Shown here one piece after another: positions 34,441 through 43,515 of a DNA stretch of 64,000 nt. This stretch comes from an uncultured Oscillospiraceae bacterium (GTDB lineage: Bacteria > Bacillota > Clostridia > Oscillospirales > Acutalibacteraceae), in assembly GCA_900539425.1 (NCBI GenBank), contig UQBX01000002.1:104383-168382 (forward strand), given 5' to 3'. A model generated the notes under the pieces. The model was given only the letters and a program-made list of their open reading frames with translations, searched no databases and was not told where the DNA came from. Position 1 is the stretch's first letter, and each line of letters opens with the position of its first letter. A program made the position numbers and the translations under genes.

Positions 34441-36408
34441 TTATACATCAAGATTTTCAACATATTTGGCGTTTTTCTCTATAAAATCACGTCTGGGTTC
34501 AACATTGTCGCCCATAAGTATGCTGAAAGTTTCGTCCGCCTGCTGGGCGTCCTCAACCGTTACACGCAGCATAGTTCTGAACTCGGGATCCATAGTGGTT
34601 TCCCACAGCTGTTCGGGATCCATTTCACCAAGACCTTTGTAACGCTGAACATCGCACTGACCGCCCATTTCCTGAATAAGGCTGTCCCTTTCCTCATCGC
34701 TGAAAGCGTAGGCATTCTTTTTGCCTTTTGTTACCTTGAAAAGCGGAGGCTGTGCAAGATAAATATATCCGCCTTCAACAAGGGGCTTCATATATCTGAA
34801 AAAGAAAGTCAGAAGAAGTGTTCTGATATGCGCGCCGTCAACATCGGCATCCGCCATAATAACTATTTTGTGATAACGCAGTTTTGATATATCAAAATCT
34901 TCGCCGATACCCGTTCCGAGAGCGGTAACTATCGGCATCAGTTTTTCGTTGCCGTAAACTTTATCAAGCCTTGCCTTTTCTACGTTGAGCATTTTACCCC
35001 AAAGCGGCAGGATTGCCTGATGAACTCTGTCTCGTCCCTCTTTTGCGGAGCCGCCGGCGGAGTCACCCTCTACGATATATATTTCGCAGAGTTCGGGCTC
35101 ATTTGAAGAGCAGTCTGCAAGTTTGCCGGGAAGTCTTGTATTTTCAAGACCCGATTTGCTTCTGGCGTTATCTCTTGCTTTTCGTGCCGCTTCTCTTGCA
35201 CGGGAAGCGTCAAGCGCTTTGTTGAGTATTGCTTTTGCGGTCTGCGGGTTTTCCTCAAAATATGTCATCAGTTTTTCATATACCATAGAGGAAACAAGAC
35301 CCGTAATATCCGTATTGCCGAGTTTGCCTTTAGTCTGGCCCTCAAACTGAGCTTCGGTAAGCTTTACGCTTACTATTGCCGTAAGACCTTCACGGACATC
35401 ATCGCCGGATAATTTTTTATCGCTGTCTTTAAGAATATTGAATTTTTTTCCGTAATCGTTGAATACACGGGTGAGCGCCGTTTTAAATCCTGTTTCGTGG
35501 GTACCGCCGTCAATAGTGTTGATATTGTTGGCGAATGAAAGCAGTATCTCATTATATGAATCGGTGTAGCACAGAGCAACTTCGGCGCTTCTTTCCTCCT
35601 TGGTGGTGGAGATGTGGATAACTTCGCTCTGTATCGGATTAAGACCTCTGCTTGTGTTTATATATTCAACAAATGATTTTATACCGCCCTCGTAGCAGTA
35701 AACTTCTTTTTTCTGCTCCTCGGGGTCATCGCTTCTGAGGTCTGAAAGAGTTATTGAAAGTCCTGCATTCAGAAATGCCTGTTCACGCAGTCTTCTTGAA
35801 AGCACGTCAAAATCATAAACAAGCGTTTCGGTGAATATTTCGCCGTCCGGTTTAAATTTGATATATGTACCGTGGCCGTCTGAATCACCTATGATATGCA
35901 GGTCATTTACGGGATTGCCTCTTTCAAAACGCTGGGAATAGATATGACCGTTCTGAGTAACCTCAACTTCCAGCCATTCGGAAAGCGCGTTTACAACAGA
36001 AGAACCTACGCCGTGCAGACCGCCAGAAACTTTATATCCGCTGCCGCCGAATTTACCGCCGGCATGAAGTACAGTAAGAACTACCGTTACGGCGGGAAGC
36101 CCTGTTTTATCATTTATGCCTGTGGGTATTCCTCGTCCGTTATCACGAACGGCAATGATATTATCGGGCAAAATCTCACACTCAATGTGGGTGCAGACAC
36201 CTGCAAGCGCCTCGTCTATTGAGTTGTCTACTATCTCGTAAACAAGGTGGTGAAGTCCGCGCGGTCCCGTTGAGCCGATATACATACCGGGTCTTTTGCG
36301 GACTGCTTCAAGTCCCTCAAGCACCTGAATATCCTTTGCGGAATATTCTTCGTTTACGGAAGTATCCATATCGTCTTCTTCCAGAACAATTTTGTTTTCT
36401 TCGCTCAT
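34441..36408 (-). CDS. gyrB: DNA gyrase subunit B
   Basis: About 655 residues. The GHKL ATPase has EIVDNSIDEALAG, DNGRGIP and GLHGVGSSVVNALS; the TOPRIM domain has EGDSAGGSAKEGRDR and the metal site DADVDGAHIRTLLLTFFFRYM. The C-terminal PLFKVTKGKK and RYKGLGEMDPEQLWETTMDP are typical. I start at ATG 36408 (MSEENK) with GGAGAAATAGGA before it; it begins just after the remB stop. Confidence 0.97.
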   Translation of the reverse strand: MSEENKIVLEEDDMDTSVNEEYSAKDIQVLEGLEAVRKRPGMYIGSTGPRGLHHLVYEIVDNSIDEALAGVCTHIECEILPDNIIAVRDNGRGIPTGINDKTGLPAVTVVLTVLHAGGKFGGSGYKVSGGLHGVGSSVVNALSEWLEVEVTQNGHIYSQRFERGNPVNDLHIIGDSDGHGTYIKFKPDGEIFTETLVYDFDVLSRRLREQAFLNAGLSITLSDLRSDDPEEQKKEVYCYEGGIKSFVEYINTSRGLNPIQSEVIHISTTKEERSAEVALCYTDSYNEILLSFANNINTIDGGTHETGFKTALTRVFNDYGKKFNILKDSDKKLSGDDVREGLTAIVSVKLTEAQFEGQTKGKLGNTDITGLVSSMVYEKLMTYFEENPQTAKAILNKALDASRAREAARKARDNARSKSGLENTRLPGKLADCSSNEPELCEIYIVEGDSAGGSAKEGRDRVHQAILPLWGKMLNVEKARLDKVYGNEKLMPIVTALGTGIGEDFDISKLRYHKIVIMADADVDGAHIRTLLLTFFFRYMKPLVEGGYIYLAQPPLFKVTKGKKNAYAFSDEERDSLIQEMGGQCDVQRYKGLGEMDPEQLWETTMDPEFRTMLRVTVEDAQQADETFSILMGDNVEPRRDFIEKNAKYVENLDV

Positions 36409-36410
36409 TC

Positions 36411-36653
36411 CTATTTCTCCCAACCTGCCCGCTTCAGAAGTGTGCTCGTGTTGAGCGGGCTTATATAAATTTTATCTTTAGCAACTATAAAACTTTTAGG
36501 CAGATCATAACTTGTAAGAACAACTCTGTTTTCCTTTTGAGCCTTTGCAAGAAAATCCCTTGTGGCTTTGTTAACAGTAGTCTTGTCCATATCAAAAATG
36601 CCTGTTATATCTTCAGTTTTAAGCACAAAATCCTCGCCTATGTTTATATACAT
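36411..36653 (-). CDS. remB: RemB/DUF370-type extracellular matrix regulator
   Basis: 80 residues, MYINIGEDFVLKTEDITGIF, followed by a KAQKENRVVLTSYDLPKSFIV block: the YaaB/RemB family found between recF and gyrB in Bacillus and Clostridia. Relatives (RemA) form octamer rings binding DNA to activate biofilm and osmoprotection genes. Its position between recF (1-base gap) and gyrB is conserved. Confidence 0.88.
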   Translation of the reverse strand: MYINIGEDFVLKTEDITGIFDMDKTTVNKATRDFLAKAQKENRVVLTSYDLPKSFIVAKDKIYISPLNTSTLLKRAGWEK

Positions 36654-36654
36654 A

Positions 36655-37749
36655 TCAGCCCTCCGAAATTGTGCCGTTTTCCATTTTTATAGTTTTTCCC
36701 TGCTTCAGCCGCAGTATATTCTGCGCGTCGCAGCAGGTTATGAACACCTGCCAGTCTTTAAGGTGGTTCAGAATATAATCCTGCCTTTTTTCATCCAGCT
36801 CGCTCATAACATCGTCAAGCAGGGCGGCGGGTTTTATTCCAGTTTTTTCATAAAGCAGGCTTGCCTCGGCAAGTTTAAGCGCCAGCACACAGCTTCTCTG
36901 CTGACCCTGGCTTCCGTACAGCCTTGCCGATTTTCCGTTTATCAATATTTCTATATCATCTCTGTGCGGGCCTCTTTTTGTGATTTTATTAAGAATATCC
37001 GCGTTTTGATTATCGCTCAGTATTCTTAACAGATTTTTTTCTATTTCAGCCTGTTCAAGACCCTCATATTCAAAATCGCCTGCAAGTCTTATCTTTATAT
37101 CTTCACTGCCGTTTGATATCCCTGTAAAAATATCCTTAACAAAAGGAGTCAGCGCCTCAATATATTTCTGCCTCTGATAGATTATTTTTGCTCCCTCTTT
37201 TGCAAGCGAAGCGTCCCACACATAGAGCATACTTCTCAGATCAGCGCTTATTGAAATATCTTTTAAAACTATATTTCTCTGCAGTAACGCGCGGTTATAT
37301 GATTTAAGCACAGAGGAATAATTGCTCTTTATCTGGCAAAGAGCGTCATCTGCGAATTTTCTTCTTTCCGCAGGCCCTCCTTTTATCAGCATAAGGTGGG
37401 ACGGTGAAAACACAACTGCCTTTATTTCTTCAGAAAGCGCGGATGTTGATTTTTTATCAACTCCGTTAAGTTTCACCTTTCTTTTTCCGTCAGTTCTTAT
37501 TTCAGCAGTCTGATTTCTGCCGCTTCCCTCAAATTCTATTTTGAGCCTTGCGTTATCACTGCCGAAAGCTATCATTTCTGCATCCCTTGCGCCCCTGAAA
37601 GAACGCGCGCCTGTAAAAAGATATATTGCTTCTATTAAATTTGTTTTTCCCTGGGCGTTTTTGCCGTAGATAATGTTAACATCTTCAAAATCAACGGCAA
37701 TATTTTTCAGATTTCTGAAATTTTCCGCCTCTAATCTTTTAATCTTCAT
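36655..37749 (-). CDS. recF: DNA replication and repair protein RecF
   Basis: 364 residues. Walker A is IIYGKNAQGKTNLIEAIY (about 28-45), the ABC-type signature YGSQGQQRSCVLALKLAEA, and Walker B AALLDDVMSELDEKRQ. SMC-like ATPase that helps load RecA at gaps. Its start overlaps the S4-protein gene by 11 bases. Confidence 0.96.
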   Translation of the reverse strand: MKIKRLEAENFRNLKNIAVDFEDVNIIYGKNAQGKTNLIEAIYLFTGARSFRGARDAEMIAFGSDNARLKIEFEGSGRNQTAEIRTDGKRKVKLNGVDKKSTSALSEEIKAVVFSPSHLMLIKGGPAERRKFADDALCQIKSNYSSVLKSYNRALLQRNIVLKDISISADLRSMLYVWDASLAKEGAKIIYQRQKYIEALTPFVKDIFTGISNGSEDIKIRLAGDFEYEGLEQAEIEKNLLRILSDNQNADILNKITKRGPHRDDIEILINGKSARLYGSQGQQRSCVLALKLAEASLLYEKTGIKPAALLDDVMSELDEKRQDYILNHLKDWQVFITCCDAQNILRLKQGKTIKMENGTISEG

Positions 37750-37990
37750 TGATTATCTCATAATCCGTTTTTAAAAAGGACACAATATCGCCGTTTTTTA
37801 TTTTCTTTCCGCGCGCTGTGCACACTTCGCCGTTCACTTTTACACGGCCTTCCTGAACTATCTGCTTTGCGGCGGCGCCTGTTTCGGCGGCACCCGCAAA
37901 TTTCAGCAGACTGTCAAGCTTAATAAACGGTGTTGAAATCTGAATTTTTTCCTTTTGCCTTGCGGCAATCTTTGCGTTTAATTTTTTCAT
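37739..37990 (-). CDS. yaaA: S4-domain RNA-binding protein YaaA
   Basis: 83 residues with a single S4 domain: FIKLDSLLKFAGAAETGAAAKQIVQEGRVKVNGEVCTARGKKIKNGD. Conserved neighbour between dnaN and recF in Firmicutes, linked to large-subunit assembly. The N-terminal 15 residues are a basic extension. 29 bases after dnaN. Confidence 0.92.
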   Translation of the reverse strand: MKKLNAKIAARQKEKIQISTPFIKLDSLLKFAGAAETGAAAKQIVQEGRVKVNGEVCTARGKKIKNGDIVSFLKTDYEIINED

Positions 37991-38019
37991 ATTATTCTGC
38001 TTTTATGTTGAAAATTTTA

Positions 38020-39135
38020 TCAGTTTTCGCTTGTTTTAAGTCTCATCGGCAAAACAAGAAAAAGAAAATGTTCGTCGCTTACAGGTAAAACCTTAACGGG
38101 GCTTACAGGCCCGCCGAGTTCTATTTTTACCTGATCTGTATCTGCCGCGCCGAGTGCGTCAAGCAAATATTTTGAGTTAAATCCAATCTCCACTCTTGCG
38201 CCGCTGATGTTGGCGTGTGTATAGTCTACAACTCTGCCGAGTGATGAAACAGTGGAAACACGCATTTCATCGTTGTCAAACAGGCATCTTATCGGGTTTT
38301 TAGCGTTATTTTCAATTACGGGGATAGTTCTTTCAATACAGTCAATTGCGTCATTTGTATTAATAAGAACTGTTGTTGTTGAAGTTTTGGGCAGCGCCGC
38401 TTCATAATCAAGGAAATCGCCCTCAAGAAGTCTGCTTATTATGCTGTAATTCTCAACTTCAAAAATAATATGGCGTTTGCCCACACTTATCTGAATATCC
38501 TTATCAGTATCAGCGCCTATTATTTTTATAAGTTCCCTGATTGTTTTTTTGGGAACGATAAAGCTTATGTCCTCGCCGTCGTATTTAATTGTTTCTGTTC
38601 TTATTGCAAGTCTGTATCCGTCAACACCTACAAGGCGAAGCTGATTAAGGCTCATTTCAAATTTAAGACCTGTGTGCACCTGCTTTGAATTTTCATTGTC
38701 CGCAACGGCAAACAGCGTCTGCATTACCATCTGCTGAAGCACGTGCTGATTTACAAAAAGAGGCACTCCGCCCGAAACGCTCGGCAGTTCGGGATACTCG
38801 TCTGCGCTTATACCCATAATATTGTACTGCGCCGCTCCTGCTATAATTGAAACGGAGGTTCCGCTTGTTTCAAAAGTTACGGTTTCGCTTGAAGCTTTTC
38901 TGATAATATCGGAAAGAACTTTGGCGTTTATAACAATAGCGCCCGGTTCGCTGACCGTTGCCTGCATAATGGTATTTATACCGAATTCAAAATCATAACC
39001 CGTCAGGCTCAGAGTGTCTGATCCGCATTCAACAAGGATACCCTCAATTGTTGGGATAGTTACTTTTGTGCTGACCGCCCTCATAACATTATTGCAGGCG
39101 TCATTCAGATTTTTGGTGTTGCAGGAAAATTTCAT
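38020..39135 (-). CDS. dnaN: DNA polymerase III beta subunit (sliding clamp)
   Basis: 371 residues; three clamp domains. N-terminal MKFSCNTKNLNDACNNVMRAVS, with LTGYDFEFGI, VDGYRLAIRT and the C-terminal VLPVSDEHFLFLVLPMRLK ending typical of DnaN. An ATG with GGAGGAT upstream. It is separated from dnaA by a 373-base repeat-rich gap, longer than a simple intergenic space. Confidence 0.97.
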   Translation of the reverse strand: MKFSCNTKNLNDACNNVMRAVSTKVTIPTIEGILVECGSDTLSLTGYDFEFGINTIMQATVSEPGAIVINAKVLSDIIRKASSETVTFETSGTSVSIIAGAAQYNIMGISADEYPELPSVSGGVPLFVNQHVLQQMVMQTLFAVADNENSKQVHTGLKFEMSLNQLRLVGVDGYRLAIRTETIKYDGEDISFIVPKKTIRELIKIIGADTDKDIQISVGKRHIIFEVENYSIISRLLEGDFLDYEAALPKTSTTTVLINTNDAIDCIERTIPVIENNAKNPIRCLFDNDEMRVSTVSSLGRVVDYTHANISGARVEIGFNSKYLLDALGAADTDQVKIELGGPVSPVKVLPVSDEHFLFLVLPMRLKTSEN

Positions 39136-39508
39136 TTTGATCCTCCGTTTCTTTTATAAAAGCACTTTTGCCTTTTATTTGATTTTTCATAATTTATATA
39201 CCATTTGTTAAGGTATATTATTTTTCTTTTATTTTTAACTGCCCCTTTGTGTTTATCCGCATTATCCCGCAGAAGGGGATTTCAGGAAAAACAAAACTTT
39301 TTTTCATTGAGAATAAATTAATTATAGTAGTAGTATTAGGGGGTGTTAAAAATGTTAAAAAGTCTGAAATTTCCTTTTTTAACGCCGTTTATGGCAGATT
39401 TTTTCTGTTTAAACAATTATTGAAAAAATGTTGCCGTTGTTGAAAATAATTTTTTTCAACAGGCGTGTTAAAAAGTTTTCTGTTAAAAAGATAATAACTT
39501 GTTGAAAA
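39136..39508. other. repeat-rich dnaA-dnaN gap, putative oriC part 2
   Basis: AT-rich, gene-free. It holds four TGTTAAAAA 9-mers (39344, 39353, 39466, 39481; the first two directly adjacent). It also holds three TGTTGAAAA 9-mers (39438, 39500, and inverted at 39453). A TTATCCGCA at 39253 is one base from the canonical DnaA box TTATCCACA. The family pattern suggests DnaA binding, but no experiment is implied. The 64-codon plus-strand frame here lacks a ribosome site. Confidence 0.55.
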
Positions 39509-40885
39509 CTATGAATTTGTTTTCACGTTATTGATGATGTCATTTATCTTTCTTTCTATCTTGGAATCCTCTTCCATTTTCTTTGAAATTTCTTTAAGGC
39601 TGTATATAACGGTAGAATAATTTTTGCCGAATTCTTCACCTATCTGCTCAAGGGTAAGTGTAGTAACTTCCCTCATTATATACATACACATTTTGCGGGC
39701 AAGAGAAATATTTGCTTTCTGCCTTGTTGATTTAATCTCCTCGGCAGGTACGCCCTGCATTCTTGAAACTTCCTCAATAATTCTTTCCACCGTAACGGGA
39801 ATGGGAGGAATATCATCGTCAATAACGTCTTTTATTACTTTCTGCGCAAGAGCAATAGACGGCTCACGGTTGGTAAGCTCATTAAGCGCTGAAAGTCTTT
39901 TTACAGTGCCCTCAAGCTGGCGGATATTTGTTTTTATCTTTTCCGCTATGTATTCTACCACTTCATTTGATATGCTCAGATTTAAAAGCACTGCCTTGTT
40001 TTTGATGATAGCGCAGCGTGTTTCATATTCAGGGCTCTGAATATCGGCAAGAATGCCCATTTCAAATCTTGTGCAAAGTCTTTCTGTAAGGCTCTGTATT
40101 TCTTTGGGCGGACGGTCTGAAGTAAGCACTATCTGCTTGCCGTTTTCAATAAGAGAATTGAATGTGTGGAAAAATTCCTCCTCCATTCTCTCCTTGCCGC
40201 CTATAAACTGAATATCGTCTATAAGTAAAACATCTATGTTGCGGAATTTAAGGTGAAAATCATCAACCGTTTTCTGCCTTAACGCGTTTACAAATTCATT
40301 TACAAAATCTTCTGAGCGCAGATAAAGAATTTTCATATCGGGGAAATTCTTTCTTATCTCATAGCAGATTGCGTTCAGAATATGTGTTTTTCCAAGACCT
40401 GATTTGCCGTAAATGAAAAGAGGATTATAGTTGCCGTAAGAATGGTCGCGCCTGATATGGCCGCCCGGATCTTTTGCAACGGCTATAGCCGCTCTGTATG
40501 CGAATTTGTTTGACGGGCCTTCAATGAAAGTTTCAAAAGTAAACTGCTCCTGCTTGTCCTCGGGCACGGGATAGCGGTTTTCGTCTTCTTTTTTAGGTTC
40601 TGGGTCAACATCCATTACGGATTTTTCGTCCAGCACAAGTTTTATCTCTACCGGAAAACCCATAACTTCCTCAAAAGCCTTTTTAAGATTATCTATATAC
40701 TGGCTTTCTATTATTCTTATTTTCATATCGTTTTGGCAGTGAAGATAAACGGTGTTGTTCTCAAACTCGGTAAATTTGAGATAGCCGTTTTTTTCACCGC
40801 TGAGCCATGCGGAAAAACCCGTCTGTGAAACATAGGGGCGCACGCACTCCAGCACTTCCTGCCAAATATCGTTGTATGTATCCAT
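39509..40885 (-). CDS. dnaA: chromosomal replication initiator DnaA
   Basis: 458 residues. Domain I at 1-80, a short charged linker to about 110, AAA+ domain with Walker A GKSGLGKT (160-167), Walker B VLLIDDIQFI, sensor and TSDRPPKEI. The C-terminal HTH domain IV has the DnaA signature (SLARKMCMYIMREVTTLTLEQIGEEFGKNYSTVIYS). Ribosome site GAGGAG. Start of the dnaA-dnaN-yaaA-recF-remB-gyrB-gyrA block. Confidence 0.98.
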   Translation of the reverse strand: MDTYNDIWQEVLECVRPYVSQTGFSAWLSGEKNGYLKFTEFENNTVYLHCQNDMKIRIIESQYIDNLKKAFEEVMGFPVEIKLVLDEKSVMDVDPEPKKEDENRYPVPEDKQEQFTFETFIEGPSNKFAYRAAIAVAKDPGGHIRRDHSYGNYNPLFIYGKSGLGKTHILNAICYEIRKNFPDMKILYLRSEDFVNEFVNALRQKTVDDFHLKFRNIDVLLIDDIQFIGGKERMEEEFFHTFNSLIENGKQIVLTSDRPPKEIQSLTERLCTRFEMGILADIQSPEYETRCAIIKNKAVLLNLSISNEVVEYIAEKIKTNIRQLEGTVKRLSALNELTNREPSIALAQKVIKDVIDDDIPPIPVTVERIIEEVSRMQGVPAEEIKSTRQKANISLARKMCMYIMREVTTLTLEQIGEEFGKNYSTVIYSLKEISKKMEEDSKIERKINDIINNVKTNS

Positions 40886-40945
40886 TATAAACTCCTCGGT
40901 TTTTGATATATCTTTAAAATAATGTTGAAAACTAAAATACAGTTT

Positions 40946-40974
40946 ATTATAACACTTTATTTAATAATATACAA
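40946..40974 (-). promoter_or_regulatory. promoter of dnaA
   Basis: On the minus strand TTGTAT, 17-base spacer, TATAAT, about 60 bases before the dnaA start. A TGTTGAAAA 9-mer lies between promoter and gene, a possible autoregulatory site. Confidence 0.65.
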
Positions 40975-41136
40975 TACTTAAATTTATATAGTTATATAGA
41001 TATATATAATAATTAAAATATTAATATATAAGATGTTGTTGATAATGAAAAAATACTCTTAAAATATTGACTAAAAAATATAAAAATTCATGTGTTTTCT
41101 TAATGTAATAAGGTATTTTATTTTAATATTTATTAC

Positions 41137-41165
41137 TTGTTTTATACATTTTGTTAATGTATAAT
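41137..41165 (+). promoter_or_regulatory. promoter of the LCP-like/folate genes
   Basis: TTGTTT, 17-base spacer, TATAAT, 25 bases before the gene's AAAGGAGGG ribosome site. Confidence 0.65.
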
Positions 41166-41190
41166 AATTCTTAAAGAAAGGAGGGCAAAG

Positions 41191-42108
41191 ATGAGGATTT
41201 TTAAAAACCGCGGGGATATCTATATTTCTTCCTCACGTGTAAAATCTGATCTTGAGCAGAAAATACTGCTTGCCGTTCTGGCTTTTGTAGTTGTTTTTAC
41301 CGCCGTTTTTCTTCTGATTTTCGGCATTAAATATGATTTTTCGTTTAAGGCTTTTATAACTCCCGATGAACTTAAACAGGAAGAAAGCGTTGAGGTGGAG
41401 CAGCTGCCTGAGGTGCAGGGAAAAACAAATTATCTGCTTTTGCTCAGCAATGAAAACACAGATGAGCTTTATATGTGCGCTCTATTTCAGACGGATATGG
41501 ATACCGTTTCATATAAAGTTTGCACAATAGACCCTCAAACTCAGGAAGACGGCAAAATACTTTCCGATACATATGAATCTCTCGGAGCCGCCGGCGTTAC
41601 CAGCAGTGTTTCAAGAATTTTCGGTGTTGATATTGATTATTACGCCGATTTTGATTATACGGATTATGAAAGTTTCTTTGATTATTTAGGCAGTGTAAAC
41701 TACACAGTGCTTAGTGATGTAAGATACAAGGATACTTCCCGGTACGGCTACAATATAAAGGTAAGCGAGGGAAATCAGTCTTTAAGCGGAGATACGGCAG
41801 TAAAGCTTATGCGCTACTATGTTTCTCAGGAAAAAAATTATTCTGCTGTAAACGATATAATACTTTCAGCTGTTTCACAGCATGTGAACACGGAAAATTA
41901 TGAAAAAAGAGAAAGAGTTTTCAGCAAATTTATAGAGAGCACAAAAACAAATATTACGGTGCGTGATTTCACGGCGCAGCAGAATAATCTGACAGTGCTT
42001 TCAAGCGAAACCACGGGTGTTACCGTATACAATGTGCCCATAAATTATGAGGGCAGTTCCGTAACTTCCGATTCCGTAAGAGATGTTCTCGGTTATTTCT
42101 CAAAATAG
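41191..42108 (+). CDS. membrane-anchored degenerate LCP-like protein
   Basis: 305 residues. A cytoplasmic N-terminus, one membrane helix (about 26-47), then an extracellular domain with the LCP layout: NYLLLLSNENTDELYMCALFQTD, then a FGVDIDYYADFDYTDYESFFDYLG segment like the family's Y-x-x-x-x-F-x-x-F block, and SLSGDTAVKLMRYY like the L-x-G-x-x-A-L motif. The catalytic Arg and the metal-binding Asp residues of active LCP ligases are not evident, so it may be an inactive relative. Strong AAAGGAGGG site. It leads into folE with an 18-base gap. Confidence 0.65.
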   Translation: MRIFKNRGDIYISSSRVKSDLEQKILLAVLAFVVVFTAVFLLIFGIKYDFSFKAFITPDELKQEESVEVEQLPEVQGKTNYLLLLSNENTDELYMCALFQTDMDTVSYKVCTIDPQTQEDGKILSDTYESLGAAGVTSSVSRIFGVDIDYYADFDYTDYESFFDYLGSVNYTVLSDVRYKDTSRYGYNIKVSEGNQSLSGDTAVKLMRYYVSQEKNYSAVNDIILSAVSQHVNTENYEKRERVFSKFIESTKTNITVRDFTAQQNNLTVLSSETTGVTVYNVPINYEGSSVTSDSVRDVLGYFSK

Positions 42109-42126
42109 GCAGTAAAGGATTAATAT

Positions 42127-42684
42127 ATGGATAAGAAAAAGATAGAAAACGCAGTAAGGGATATTCTTGAGGCAGTGGGCGAAGATCCAAACAGACCGGG
42201 CCTTCTTGAAACTCCCCGCCGTGTTGCAAATATGTATGAGGAGATGTTCAGCGGACTTACGGAAGACCCTAAACAGCATCTTAAATTTTTTGATGAAAAA
42301 TCAAACGATGAAATGGTAATCGTTAGGGATATTCCGTTTGCGTCTATGTGCGAACATCACCTTCTGCCTTTTGTAGGCAAGGCGCACATTGCGTATATTC
42401 CCAGTGAAAATAAAATAATAGGACTTTCAAAAATAGCAAGAATTGTTGATAATTTTGCAAAAAAGCCGCAGGTGCAGGAAAGGCTTACACATGATATTGC
42501 TGATTTCCTTTATAAGGAGATGAATGCAAAGGGCGTTGCCGTAATTATGGAGGCGGAGCACATGTGTATGTCTATAAGAGGAGCAAAAGCCTCCGGCAGC
42601 AAAACTCAGACTTCGGCTCTCAGAGGAGTTATAAGGTCTGACGCTCGCACAAGGTCTGAAGCGCTTGCTCTGCTTGATAAGTGA
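42127..42684 (+). CDS. folE: GTP cyclohydrolase I
   Basis: First step of folate synthesis: GTP to dihydroneopterin triphosphate. 185 residues. Zinc and active-site blocks are FASMCEHHLLPFVGKAHIAYIP and EAEHMCMSIRGAKASGSKTQTSALRG. Start of folE-folP-ybjQ-folB-folK. Confidence 0.96.
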   Translation: MDKKKIENAVRDILEAVGEDPNRPGLLETPRRVANMYEEMFSGLTEDPKQHLKFFDEKSNDEMVIVRDIPFASMCEHHLLPFVGKAHIAYIPSENKIIGLSKIARIVDNFAKKPQVQERLTHDIADFLYKEMNAKGVAVIMEAEHMCMSIRGAKASGSKTQTSALRGVIRSDARTRSEALALLDK

Positions 42685-42692
42685 GAATTGAT

Positions 42693-43499
42693 ATGATATG
42701 GAAATGCAGGGATAAGAGTATAAACTGCTCTGAAAAAACACTGATTATGGCAATCATAAACGTCACGCCCGATTCATTTTCGGACGGCGGCAGAAATTTC
42801 AGACCGCAGGATGCTCTTGAAAGCGCGCTTGAGGCGCAGAAAAACGGCGCGGATATTATTGATTTCGGCGCTCAGTCCACACGGCCGGGATACGAAAAAA
42901 TAAGTCCCGAAGAGGAATGGCAGAGGCTTGAGCCTGTTTTAAGATTAATAAAAGGGAAAATAAATATTCCTGTTTCCGTTGATACATTTTACCCCTATGT
43001 TGCAGAAAAGGCGGCAGAGCTCGGTGCGGATATAATAAACGATGTATCAGGCGTCATAAGCAGTGAAATGGCAAATGCCGTAAATAAAAGCGGCTGCGGC
43101 TGGATTATAACCTTTTCTCAGCCGGGCGCGGAAAAAGAAGCGCGCTCATTTTTTGAAAAAAGCGCGGCACAGGCAGTTTCGCTCGGCGTTAAAAAAGAAA
43201 GTATTTGTTTTGACCCGGGTATCGGCTTTTCCAAAACAAGAGAGCAGGATTACCGCCTGATTGCTAATATTGCGGATTATAAACTTTCAGAATATCCGTT
43301 TCTGCTGGGCACAAGCAGAAAAAGAGTAATCGGAGAGGGAAGCGGTCAGCCAAACCCCGAAAAGCGTGTATTCGGCAATATAGCGGCGGATACGGCGGCA
43401 ATTTTGGGCGGAGCCGATATAATCAGGCTTCACGATGTAAAAAATGAAAAACAGGGCATTTTAATGGCGGATGCTTTAAAATGCCGTGTAAATAAATAA
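42693..43499 (+). CDS. folP: dihydropteroate synthase
   Basis: Joins p-aminobenzoate to the pterin. About 268 residues. Signatures are MAIINVTPDSFSDGG, FGAQSTRPGYEKISPEEEWQRLEPV, NDVSGV and the C-terminal GTSRKRVIGE and RLHDV. ATG 42693 is preferred; a GTG at 42681 overlapping the folE stop is possible. The target of sulfonamides. Confidence 0.95.
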   Translation: MIWKCRDKSINCSEKTLIMAIINVTPDSFSDGGRNFRPQDALESALEAQKNGADIIDFGAQSTRPGYEKISPEEEWQRLEPVLRLIKGKINIPVSVDTFYPYVAEKAAELGADIINDVSGVISSEMANAVNKSGCGWIITFSQPGAEKEARSFFEKSAAQAVSLGVKKESICFDPGIGFSKTREQDYRLIANIADYKLSEYPFLLGTSRKRVIGEGSGQPNPEKRVFGNIAADTAAILGGADIIRLHDVKNEKQGILMADALKCRVNK

Positions 43500-43515
43500 A
43501 AGAAGGAGAATTTTT

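Larger units (their letters stand above)
40886..41190. other. AT-rich region upstream of dnaA, putative oriC part 1
   Basis: 305 gene-free bases of extreme AT content between divergent dnaA and the LCP-like gene. TGTTGAAAA at 40923 and TGTTGATAA at 41037 (reverse complement TTATCAACA, one base from TTATCCACA) are DnaA-box-like. The stretch 40961-41030 is almost pure A/T and could be the unwinding element. Gene orientation reverses here, supporting an origin. Confidence 0.6.

Noticed and set aside
39249..39443. 64-codon plus-strand frame in the dnaA-dnaN gap
   Set aside because: No ribosome site; covers the repeated 9-mers and opposes both flanking genes; chance frame in AT-rich DNA.
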